Shown piece after piece: positions 1-5,666 of a stretch of 5,666 bases of DNA (its first letter is position 1; every line of letters begins with the position of its first letter). Under the pieces are notes generated by a model. It was given only the letters and a program-made list of their open reading frames with translations, was not told the origin of the DNA and did not search any database. The translations under genes were made by a program, and so were the position numbers. Origin of the DNA: Flavobacteriia bacterium (lineage in GTDB: Bacteria > Bacteroidota > Bacteroidia > Flavobacteriales > Flavobacteriaceae); assembly GCA_011330545.1 (NCBI GenBank), contig DRQI01000135.1, positions 1 to 5,666 of the forward strand, given 5' to 3'.

Positions 1-1392
1 AATAATTTCTACTTGGTCGCCACTTTTGAGTTCATAACTTAGCGGTACCAGTTTATTATTGACTTTAGCACCTCTACATTTCATGCCTACTTCGGTATGG
101 ATGGCAAAGGCAAAGTCTATGGGAGTAGCACCTTTTGGCAATGATTTGATATCGCCATTAGGCGTAAAAATATAAATCTCTTTGGCATAGAGGTTTAGTT
201 TGAACTGTTCAACAAAATCTACGGCATTAATATCAGGATTTTCTAAGGTTTCTTTGAGTTTGTTGAGCCAACTTTCGAGTCCGCTTTCCCTTTCGTCACC
301 GTGTTTGTATTTAAAATGTGCCGCATAGCCTTTTTCGGCAATTTCATCCATGCGCTCTGACCGAATTTGGACTTCTACCCACTTTCCTTTGGGGCCCATA
401 ACAGTAATGTGTAATGATTCGTACCCGGTAGATTTGGGTTGTGATATCCAATCTCGTAAGCGTTTGGGATTCGGATTGAAACTATCGGTAACGATAGAAT
501 AAATTTTCCAAGCATTGAATTTTTCATGTGCCAAATCAGAACTGTAAATAATACGGATGGCAAATTTATCATATACCTCTTCAAAAGTAACATCTTGATT
601 GCGCATTTTCCGTATGATAGAATAAATAGATTTCGGCCTTCCTTTGATGACATATTGAAAGTCTTCTTTGTCGAGTGAATTTTTAATGCTATCAGAAAAT
701 TCTTTGATGTATTTATTCTGTTCTTCTTTACTTTCCTTAATTTTTGCAAGAATGTCATTATAAACTTCGGGTTCAGTATATTTAAGGCCTAAGTCTTCTA
801 GCTCTGACTTGATATTATACAGGCCTAGCCTATGAGCCAACGGAGCATAAATAAAAAGGGTTTCAGAAGCTATTTTTAATTGCTTGTATGGTGGCATGGC
901 ATCCATCGTTTGCATATTGTGCAAGCGGTCGGCAATTTTTATTAAAATAACCCTTACATCGTCATTCAATGTCAAGAGCATTTTTCTAAAATTTTCTGCC
1001 TGAATCGATATTTCCTGATCGCTTTTTAATTTAGAAATTTTGGTAAGGCCGTTGACAACCCGCGCAACGGTTTCTCCAAAAAGGCGTTCGATGTCTTCTA
1101 AGGTATAATCATCAGAATCTTCAACAACATCGTGCAGCAGGGCACACATAATGGAAGTAGCGCCAAGGCCTATTTCGTCAGCAACAATTTTAGCCACTGC
1201 AATAGGATGGAAAATATAGGGTTCACCCGTTTTACGGCGTTGGCCGTTGTGGGCATCTAACGCAATATTAAAAGCCTTACGTATCAGGCTTTTATCTTCT
1301 TTCGATAAGGTCTGATAGGTAACACTGAGCATTGCCCGGTAGCGTTTTGCTATTTCTTTATTTTCTTCTTCTATGGTTGCAACATAAGCCAT
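1..1392 (-). CDS. rel: Bifunctional (p)ppGpp synthetase/hydrolase, RelA/SpoT family (3' end cut by window)
   Basis: This is the stringent-response enzyme, which makes (p)ppGpp from GTP/GDP and ATP and also hydrolyses it in the cytoplasm. The frame is open for 464 codons from ATG at 1392 to the window edge. The usual length is about 730-740 residues, so the rest of TGS and the C-terminal regulatory domains lie outside. The HD hydrolase domain (about 35-200) keeps its metal and catalytic residues: H62, H87-D88, E91-D92, D155 and N159 in DRLHNM. The synthetase domain (about 240-365) has GRPKS at 251-255, D275, GYESLH at 323-328 and E340 in EVQIR. RLRD at 311-314 matches the basic RxKD-type motif of bifunctional enzymes rather than the acidic ExDD of synthetase-only RelA. 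TGS begins near 404 (IYIFTPNGD). The start fits the family, whose members often begin MAY-x-EEENKEIA. Both activities are inferred from intact motifs. It is the last gene in the window's minus-strand row. Confidence 0.97.
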   Translation of the reverse strand, partial: MAYVATIEEENKEIAKRYRAMLSVTYQTLSKEDKSLIRKAFNIALDAHNGQRRKTGEPYIFHPIAVAKIVADEIGLGATSIMCALLHDVVEDSDDYTLEDIERLFGETVARVVNGLTKISKLKSDQEISIQAENFRKMLLTLNDDVRVILIKIADRLHNMQTMDAMPPYKQLKIASETLFIYAPLAHRLGLYNIKSELEDLGLKYTEPEVYNDILAKIKESKEEQNKYIKEFSDSIKNSLDKEDFQYVIKGRPKSIYSIIRKMRNQDVTFEEVYDKFAIRIIYSSDLAHEKFNAWKIYSIVTDSFNPNPKRLRDWISQPKSTGYESLHITVMGPKGKWVEVQIRSERMDEIAEKGYAAHFKYKHGDERESGLESWLNKLKETLENPDINAVDFVEQFKLNLYAKEIYIFTPNGDIKSLPKGATPIDFAFAIHTEVGMKCRGAKVNNKLVPLSYELKSGDQVEII

Positions 1393-1396
1393 AGTT

Positions 1397-1428
1397 TAAA
1401 AATAGCATAAAGATTTTTACTGAACAAA
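1397..1428 (-). promoter_or_regulatory. Possible Bacteroidota-type promoter of rel
   Basis: On the minus strand, TTTG (1425-1428) is followed after 20 bases by TATTTTTA (1397-1404). This resembles the Bacteroidota -33 TTTG / -7 TAnnTTTG pair, with one mismatch in the last base of the -7 box. The box ends four bases before the rel ATG, so transcription from it would start almost at the codon and give a leaderless or nearly leaderless mRNA. That makes the call doubtful. Nothing better is visible in the 108-base gap 1393-1500, which also holds no ORF and no convincing terminator. Confidence 0.25.
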
Positions 1429-1500
1429 CTCTAAACTGTTTTATTTACTACTATTTTTAGTACTTAGTTTTTATATCCAATAAGATTAGCAGTGTAGGGC

Positions 1501-1953
1501 TTAAACTCCGAACTGATTCAAATGGTGGTCGAGGTGTTTGTAAAACATATTGTTCCATTCGGCTGAAGATAGTTTACCGAATGAATGTGATTCTTTATTA
1601 TCAAAATGTGCCGCTCCGAGTTCTTGTGTTTTTTTGATATAAGCTATCAACCGCTTTTTTTCGGCATTGAAATCTTTATCGCTTTTCATAACAAACTGAG
1701 GGGCGGTTTTTCCGTTTTTTTGGTAAGGCGTTTCACTGACTACTTTGTTTTTAATAAATGTTTTTAGGATAAATTTTACAACAGCATTAGGTTTTGGATG
1801 TTTGTCTGTATACACCATTTCATACGTAACATTACAATGCGCCAACATTTGCGATGCATCCATTTTACCCCATTGTTGTTGGGTGTCACTGCTTAATTTT
1901 TCGATGCGTTCGAGTAGTTGATTAACATCCTGAGGGTTAAATACATTTTTCAT
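1501..1953 (-). CDS. DUF1569 family protein, DinB/YfiT-like four-helix fold
   Basis: The 150-residue soluble protein has no signal peptide or membrane segment, so it is probably cytoplasmic. It matches the DUF1569 group of the DinB/YfiT superfamily: QQWGKMDASQMLAHCNVTYE (27-46) near the N-terminus and SFGKLSSAEWNNMFYKHLDH (124-143) at the C-terminus. DinB-like proteins usually bind a divalent metal through three histidines, one in an early helix and an HxxxH pair in a late one. H39 and H140/H144 occupy these places, which is an inference from spacing. Some relatives are thiol-dependent transferases, but no reaction or substrate can be assigned here. ATG at 1953 is preceded by an A-run rather than a Shine-Dalgarno, and the protein is full length for the family. 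It follows the lipoprotein gene by 66 bases and could share its transcript. No strong promoter is visible before it. Confidence 0.88.
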   Translation of the reverse strand: MKNVFNPQDVNQLLERIEKLSSDTQQQWGKMDASQMLAHCNVTYEMVYTDKHPKPNAVVKFILKTFIKNKVVSETPYQKNGKTAPQFVMKSDKDFNAEKKRLIAYIKKTQELGAAHFDNKESHSFGKLSSAEWNNMFYKHLDHHLNQFGV

Positions 1954-2019
1954 TTTTTTACGGATTTAGTTTGAAGGTGTTTTTTTAGTCAGATAAATAT
2001 ATCACAAATGCTACTTTTA

Positions 2020-2670
2020 CTACAATTTTATTCCCTTTTTTCTAAGCCTAAGTTGAAAATAGTTAGACTCGAATTTTAAACTGTCTAAATATTTGAAAGT
2101 TTTAATTTTTTTACCGTACAATTCGAGTTTGGTAATTATAGGATATTTATCGGCTGAATTTTCAAGTAAGACAACGGTAGAGTCATTTTCCCAAAAAACG
2201 GCTTCCACCCATTGCAACGGCCCCCTAAAGGCAATTCTGTTAACGGTTTGGCTTTTTAGGTCAACTAAATCAATTTCTTGGTCAGGAGAAAATAGCGGTT
2301 TTTGATGTTCGCCTAAAGCCCAATTATAGCTGTCAAAATCGATGTATTTATTTTTATCGTGGTTAAAGACTATAAAATTAGTATATATACTGTCAAAATT
2401 TTTATCGAAGTTTCCGATAACAGTCCCTTGCATCACAATCAAAGTATCCGAATTTTTATACATAAAATTTTTCAAAGAAAAAGCAGATTCTTTTTGTTTG
2501 TAATAGGCTACCCAATTTTTCAGGATAGTATCGGCATCCTTTTTTAAATTCAGCTTTATTTTTTTGTCATTGCCGGTAATGGCTTTTGTATTCTCATTGT
2601 TGGTTTTTTTCAACGAACAAGAGGAAAGAAAAAATAGTATTATTAAAAATAGGTATGTTGCATTTTTCAT
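2020..2670 (-). CDS. Putative lipoprotein of unknown function
   Basis: I do not recognise this 216-residue protein. It begins with a short basic end and a hydrophobic stretch (about 5-15) leading to a lipobox, LSSC at 15-18. That predicts cleavage by signal peptidase II and lipid attachment to C18. The residues after the cysteine (SLKKTNN) are basic and polar and lack the acidic patch typical of the Bacteroidota surface-export signal. A periplasm-facing location is therefore a fair guess. Residues about 40-70 look helical, and from 76 on the pattern is alternating hydrophobic and polar, suggesting beta structure, with many Asp, Asn and Lys. A small echo, DKNFDSIY (89-96) and DKNKYIDFDSYN (105-116), may reflect repeated strand-turn units. 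No catalytic motif is visible. A candidate -7 promoter box lies 68 bases upstream. The DUF1569 gene follows in the same direction. The reading frame and lipid anchor are well supported, but the role is unknown. Confidence 0.85.
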   Translation of the reverse strand: MKNATYLFLIILFFLSSCSLKKTNNENTKAITGNDKKIKLNLKKDADTILKNWVAYYKQKESAFSLKNFMYKNSDTLIVMQGTVIGNFDKNFDSIYTNFIVFNHDKNKYIDFDSYNWALGEHQKPLFSPDQEIDLVDLKSQTVNRIAFRGPLQWVEAVFWENDSTVVLLENSADKYPIITKLELYGKKIKTFKYLDSLKFESNYFQLRLRKKGIKL

Positions 2671-2738
2671 TCTAAAATCATTTAACGGCTGCTAGTGTGG
2701 TTAGTTGATGTTAAAAGCATTAAATTTTGATTATACAT

Positions 2739-2746
2739 CAAACTTA
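2739..2746 (-). promoter_or_regulatory. Candidate -7 promoter box upstream of the lipoprotein gene
   Basis: On the minus strand this octamer reads TAAGTTTG, an exact match to the Bacteroidota -7 consensus TAnnTTTG. A start about seven bases downstream would leave a leader of roughly 60 bases before the lipoprotein ATG at 2670. The -33 partner is poor: the nearest upstream TTTG is 27 bases away, beyond the usual spacing of about 19-21. The element lies in the longest gap of the window (2671-2814), a sensible place for a new transcription unit of lipoprotein plus DUF1569. Confidence 0.35.
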
Positions 2747-2787
2747 ATTTAAAGAACGTAACTTTGAATTTAACAAAAATTAGTCGT

Positions 2788-2817
2788 TAACTGTACAAAT
2801 TATTTCATTAGCAGTTA
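2788..2817 (-). repeat. Short inverted repeat overlapping the stop codon of the 311-residue gene
   Basis: TAACTG (2788-2793) and CAGTTA (2812-2817) are perfect 6-base inverted copies separated by 18 bases. The right arm includes the TAA stop codon of the upstream gene (2815-2817). In the minus-strand transcript this could fold into a stem with one extra G-U pair. A run of five T follows the stem on the minus strand about nine bases further on. It may be a weak transcription end, but the stem is short, AT-rich and has a large loop, so chance is a real alternative. Confidence 0.25.
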
Positions 2818-3750
2818 TGGATTTTTTTCATATTTATCTTTCCAATCTCTTTTCGAAAATTCAGTTAATTTATAAACTAATTTTTTCACTTTATTTTTTT
2901 CAACATAATAAACTGTTGGTTGGTTGGCAAAAATTGAAGTACTAACAATTACAAAGTTGTTTAAAGGTTCTTCAACGTTTTTTTCTTTATTTATAATCAT
3001 AGAAATTCTATAAAATTTATTATCGCCTTGGTATTGCCAACTTAGTGTTATATTCTCAGGTTTTCCATTAAACCTTACGATATCATTGGGATACAGTTTT
3101 TCTTTTATAGGTGCTTCTGCTAATTCTTTTAATAAATTTTTATAATCTGTTTCAATTTGTAATTTTTTCATTTCATCTAAATTACCACTTACGGCAAAGA
3201 CTTCCCTATTTTTGTTTTTAATATTTCCTTTTGAATAATATATTCTCCATTTTGATATGCTATCTGTCCTAAATTCTAATTTATCTAAATAGATAATTTC
3301 TTTTGGTGCAGGTGGCGGTTGAAGTTCTGCAACTTTGAAAGATACAATTTTTTTGTTGCCATATTTTTCAATAAAGCCAACTTCAATTATTCTTTTTGGC
3401 ATTGTACTTTTTTCCTTTGTAGCAGGAAATGGAAATAGTATACTGTTTACCATAACAACTCCAGTTTTTGTAGGAACGATATTAACTTTCGTCAGTAAAC
3501 TTTCATCTGTTGGGATTCCATATTTTGATATGAATGTAGAACCCATGTCAACATAATATTTTAATGCTTTTTCAGGAATATTTTTAGAAATTTCATCAGG
3601 AAATAGTTTTTTTATTTCTTGATATTCCTTTTTTTCAATTAGGGCTATTAATTTTTTTGAGGTTTTTAATCTCTCTTCATTGAATTTGCCTTGTGAAGAA
3701 GAATAATTCACTGTAAAAAGCATGAAGATAATTAGAATATTTTTAATCAT
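2815..3750 (-). CDS. Exported protein of unknown function, two-part with Pro-rich linker
   Basis: I do not recognise this 311-residue protein. I place the start at ATG 3750, not the in-frame TTG at 3786, because a classical signal peptide begins at the ATG: K3, a hydrophobic core at about 5-13, then NYSSSQ at 15-20. Cleavage before Q20 would leave an N-terminal Gln, common for exported Bacteroidota proteins. With no lipobox cysteine, the product is probably periplasmic or outside the cell. Residues about 24-80 are helical and Lys/Glu-rich, loosely resembling DUF3887/NTF2-like domains (SKKLIALIEKKEYQEIKKLF at 31-50). Residues about 86-143 look like beta strands. A linker, QPPPAPKE at 144-151, separates a second mixed part (152-311). 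No enzyme motif is visible. Sampled 60-base rows of this gene run about 13-33% GC, against 28-47% in rel and 28-43% in the protease gene, suggesting a different history. It follows the protease gene by 58 bases with no obvious promoter. Confidence 0.82.
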   Translation of the reverse strand: MIKNILIIFMLFTVNYSSSQGKFNEERLKTSKKLIALIEKKEYQEIKKLFPDEISKNIPEKALKYYVDMGSTFISKYGIPTDESLLTKVNIVPTKTGVVMVNSILFPFPATKEKSTMPKRIIEVGFIEKYGNKKIVSFKVAELQPPPAPKEIIYLDKLEFRTDSISKWRIYYSKGNIKNKNREVFAVSGNLDEMKKLQIETDYKNLLKELAEAPIKEKLYPNDIVRFNGKPENITLSWQYQGDNKFYRISMIINKEKNVEEPLNNFVIVSTSIFANQPTVYYVEKNKVKKLVYKLTEFSKRDWKDKYEKNP

Positions 3751-3758
3751 AATAAGGG

Positions 3759-3769
3759 TCTCTTTTTTT
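3759..3769 (-). promoter_or_regulatory. A/G-rich translation start region deciding the 3750 start
   Basis: On the minus strand this reads AAAAAAAGAGA and ends eight bases before the ATG at 3750. Such purine- and A-rich leaders are normal in Bacteroidota, where a true Shine-Dalgarno is often absent. It supports starting at 3750 rather than at the TTG at 3786, which would put a charged 12-residue extension in front of the signal peptide. Confidence 0.35.
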
Positions 3770-3808
3770 ATTAACCGCAATTTCAAAATTTCACACTACT
3801 CTTAAACT

Positions 3809-5041
3809 TTAAGAAAGCAAATTTTGCACCCGTTGCAATAAGGTAGGGTGCGAATAGTGTACAAAGACATACGCCTTATGTGGCGTTAAATTACTCAAGC
3901 TGTTTTTTGATAATTTCTTTAAAGAAGAAACCAACGCTGCCGCCCCAAAGTGGTGTTTGGCATAATCATCGGCTTGATATTCAAACTTTCTCGAAATATA
4001 ATTCATCAGCAACCCTGTAATTTCTGAGATGGGCGTATATAAAATACCAAAAGCTATCAATCCTATATGAAAACTAGGTTCTTTAACAGATAAAGCATTG
4101 GCTAAGAGTTTGCTGTCTACAAAGAAAGAAAATAGGTAAAGTGTCAATCCCGTCAATAAAATTGAGGCAAGCATATTAAAAATTACATGTTTCTTTTTAT
4201 AATGGCCTATTTCATGTGCCAATACGGCCACTATTTCGTCGGGTTCTAAATCGTTGATGAGCGTGTCGTATAAAACAATGCGCTTCTTTTTGCCAAAGCC
4301 GGTAAAATAAGCATTGGCTTTGGTAGAGCGTTTCGAACCGTCTATTACAAAAATTTTATCTAAGTTAAACCCTACTTTTTTGGCGAAATTTTCTAATTGA
4401 GTTTTGAGTTCCCCATCGGGTAAAGGCGTTTGTTTATTAAACAGCGGAACAATGAGCGATGAATAAAAAAGGGTCATAAATATTGAAAATGCCGAAATAA
4501 AAATCCACGTATATATCCAAAAGTTTTTTCCGGTTTGTTGATAAAACCAAACAATCAATGCTAACACCCCACCGCCCAAAAGTATCATAAGCAACCACCC
4601 TTTGAGTTTGTCAACAAAAAATAATGTTTTAGTGGTTTTGTTAAACCCGTATTTTTCTTCAATGACAAAAGTTTTATAATAGGCGAGGGGTGTGGTCAAT
4701 AAATCGCTGCCCAATAAAATGATTCCGAAAAATAGTAAGGCGATGATAATCGGATTATCGCTAATGCTTCGTGCATAGGCATCTACATAGGCAAATCCTT
4801 TAAAAAAGAAAAAAGCCAATGTTATGACAAATGAAACAACAGAGGTAATAGTCGAAAACTTAAAATTTTCTTTTTTATAATCTTGTGATTTGTAGTACTC
4901 TTCATCTTTGTAAACATCTTCTAGCGGAATGGGAATTTCATCGTCAAAATGTTTAGCGTTTAAATAATCTAACCATTTGTCAATCAGAAAGCTAATGACA
5001 ATGATGGCAATTAATATCGCAAATAACGTAGTAGGACTCAT
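3809..5041 (-). CDS. M48 family metalloprotease, Ste24/CAAX prenyl protease 1-like, integral membrane
   Basis: The 410-residue zinc endopeptidase sits in the cytoplasmic membrane. The metal site is complete: HEIGH at 276-280 supplies H276 and H280 with catalytic E277, and E354 in RKFEYQADDYA is the third ligand. The SHP motif (H398) near the C-terminus matches the conserved active-site histidine of Ste24. Other Ste24 signatures are YYKTFVIEEKYGFNKTT (121-137) and IDGSKRSTKANAYFTGFG (233-250). Hydrophobic segments near 5-20, 62-82, 97-118, 148-166, 174-200, 287-307 and 326-347 fit the seven-helix barrel. Length and start agree with flavobacterial relatives. Eukaryotic Ste24 trims prenylated CAAX proteins, but bacteria lack that pathway. 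Here the role is more likely clearing or processing misfolded or stalled membrane proteins, which is an inference. It starts 75 bases after the lolD stop and may be co-transcribed. That gap (5042-5116) shows no -7 box. Confidence 0.95.
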   Translation of the reverse strand: MSPTTLFAILIAIIVISFLIDKWLDYLNAKHFDDEIPIPLEDVYKDEEYYKSQDYKKENFKFSTITSVVSFVITLAFFFFKGFAYVDAYARSISDNPIIIALLFFGIILLGSDLLTTPLAYYKTFVIEEKYGFNKTTKTLFFVDKLKGWLLMILLGGGVLALIVWFYQQTGKNFWIYTWIFISAFSIFMTLFYSSLIVPLFNKQTPLPDGELKTQLENFAKKVGFNLDKIFVIDGSKRSTKANAYFTGFGKKKRIVLYDTLINDLEPDEIVAVLAHEIGHYKKKHVIFNMLASILLTGLTLYLFSFFVDSKLLANALSVKEPSFHIGLIAFGILYTPISEITGLLMNYISRKFEYQADDYAKHHFGAAALVSSLKKLSKNSLSNLTPHKAYVFVHYSHPTLLQRVQNLLS

Positions 5042-5116
5042 TGGATAACGTAACTTTTATATTTTTTGTTTCGGCCGTTTGTTTTGTTTATTCTTCTGCT
5101 TGTAGCGCCTATAAAA

Positions 5117-5666
5117 CTATGTGACAATAACCCCATCTCGAATCACAAGTTTTCTGTCTGCCATATCGGCCAGTTCGGTATTATGGGTAACAATTACAAA
5201 AGTTTGATCAAACTCATCGCGGAGTTTAAAAAACAATTCATGCAAATTTTTTGCAGAAGCAGAATCTAAATTTCCACTGGGTTCATCGGCAAAAATTACT
5301 TTGGGCTTATTAATCAATGCCCTTGCTACCGCTACGCGTTGTTGTTCGCCTCCTGAAAGCTCATTGGGCTTATGTGAAATGCGGTCTGACAGGCCTAAGA
5401 AATCTAAAATTTCTGTAGCTTCTTCAATCACCTGTTTTTTGGGTTTATTCGCTATAAAAGCAGGGATGCATACATTTTCTAAGGCCGTAAATTCAGGCAA
5501 TAGCTGATGGAATTGAAAGATAAAACCGATATTTTTATTCCTGAACTTAGACAACGTACGGTCATTTAATTGCAGTACATTTTGTTGGTATAGCGTAAGC
5601 ACGGCATCATTGATATTTGTAGGTTTATCGAGGGTTCCTAAAATTTGTAACAAGGTAGTTTTTCCG
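5117..5666 (-). CDS. lolD: ABC transporter ATP-binding protein, LolD type (5' end cut by window)
   Basis: This is the ATPase subunit of a lipoprotein-releasing (LolCDE-type) transporter, which energises extraction of lipoproteins from the inner membrane. The fragment has 182 codons after one partial base at 5666. About 40 N-terminal residues of the usual 220-230 are missing, and the true start is outside. The TTG at 5653 is internal because the end of Walker A (GKTT, fragment residues 1-4) lies before it. Other motifs, by fragment residue, are Q-loop Q51 in [18 protein letters not shown] (48-65), signature LSGGEQQR (103-110), Walker B VIFADE with catalytic E128, D-loop SGNLD (130-134) and switch H161. 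The [16 protein letters not shown] block is characteristic of LolD. MacB-type ATPases share much of it, so an efflux or unassigned partner is possible. No LolC/E permease lies downstream. In Bacteroidota the permease gene is often elsewhere. Confidence 0.9.
   Translation of the reverse strand, partial: GKTTLLQILGTLDKPTNINDAVLTLYQQNVLQLNDRTLSKFRNKNIGFIFQFHQLLPEFTALENVCIPAFIANKPKKQVIEEATEILDFLGLSDRISHKPNELSGGEQQRVAVARALINKPKVIFADEPSGNLDSASAKNLHELFFKLRDEFDQTFVIVTHNTELADMADRKLVIRDGVIVT

Noticed and set aside
375..758. A 127-codon open frame on the minus strand inside the rel region
   Set aside because: It is an alternative frame of rel. The rel frame itself is open throughout and encodes conserved motifs across the same bases, while this frame gives a low-complexity product with no family resemblance.
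1448..1461. TACTA-tttt-TAGTA hairpin downstream of the DUF1569 gene as a terminator
   Set aside because: The stem is five mostly A-T pairs with no following T-run on the minus strand, which is too weak to call.
2381..2390. Perfect palindrome GTATATATAC
   Set aside because: It lies inside the lipoprotein coding region in AT-rich DNA. A 10-base AT palindrome is unremarkable there.
2093..2547. Two plus-strand open frames opposite the lipoprotein gene (2093-2305 and 2359-2547)
   Set aside because: They are antisense shadows with no recognisable protein and no start signals. The minus-strand gene has a signal peptide and a normal sequence.
2759..2766. Exact TAACTTTG (-7 type) box on the plus strand
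   Set aside because: No plus-strand gene follows, and the nearest upstream TTTG is 29 bases away, too far for a promoter pair.
3335..3556. Plus-strand open frame opposite the 311-residue gene
   Set aside because: Antisense shadow. Its hydrophobic product arises from the complement of ordinary codons in an AT-rich gene.
3751..3786. TTG start at 3786 giving a 323-residue protein
   Set aside because: It would place a charged 12-residue extension before a complete signal peptide. ATG at 3750 has an A/G-rich leader at the right distance.
2693..3798. Possible terminal inverted repeats (TAGTGTG and its complement) around the 311-residue gene, suggesting a mobile element
   Set aside because: The match is only about seven bases, does not extend, has no target-site duplication I can see, and no transposase is enclosed.
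5072..5080. CGGCCG palindrome in the lolD-protease gap as a terminator
   Set aside because: The palindrome is six bases with mismatched flanks and no loop, so it cannot form a stable terminator hairpin.
5066..5507. Plus-strand open frames opposite lolD (5066-5269 and 5301-5507)
   Set aside because: The minus strand here encodes unmistakable ABC ATPase motifs, so these are antisense shadows.

Overview
The window looks like chromosomal DNA from a member of the Bacteroidota, most probably the Flavobacteriaceae. It is AT-rich, and ribosome-binding regions are A-rich with no clear Shine-Dalgarno. One exact TAnnTTTG box, the Bacteroidota sigma -7 element, lies before a gene. The Rel, M48 and LolD proteins read like flavobacterial members of their families. 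This placement is inferred from protein resemblance, without a database search.

All six genes lie on the minus strand, so the reading order runs from position 5666 down to 1. First is the 3' part of a LolD-type ABC transporter ATPase (5117-5666), whose N-terminus is outside the window. After 75 bases comes a complete Ste24-type M48 membrane metalloprotease (3809-5041). After 58 bases comes a very AT-rich gene for a 311-residue exported protein of unknown function (2815-3750). A 144-base non-coding gap with a candidate promoter element follows, then an unrecognised 216-residue lipoprotein (2020-2670). After 66 bases comes a 150-residue DUF1569/DinB-like protein (1501-1953). After a further 108 bases comes a bifunctional Rel/SpoT (p)ppGpp synthetase-hydrolase (1-1392), cut inside its TGS domain by the window edge.

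The two ends are conserved core functions: lipoprotein release and membrane protein processing on the right, the stringent response on the left. The three genes between them (1501-3750) look accessory. Two of them carry export signals and have no recognised function, and one of those is markedly AT-richer than its neighbours. The sequence gives no sign that the six genes form a single pathway. There is no tRNA, rRNA, CRISPR array, transposase or intact insertion sequence, and no gene-free stretch over 300 bases. I did not find a convincing new multi-gene system. The best leads are the two unrecognised exported proteins.
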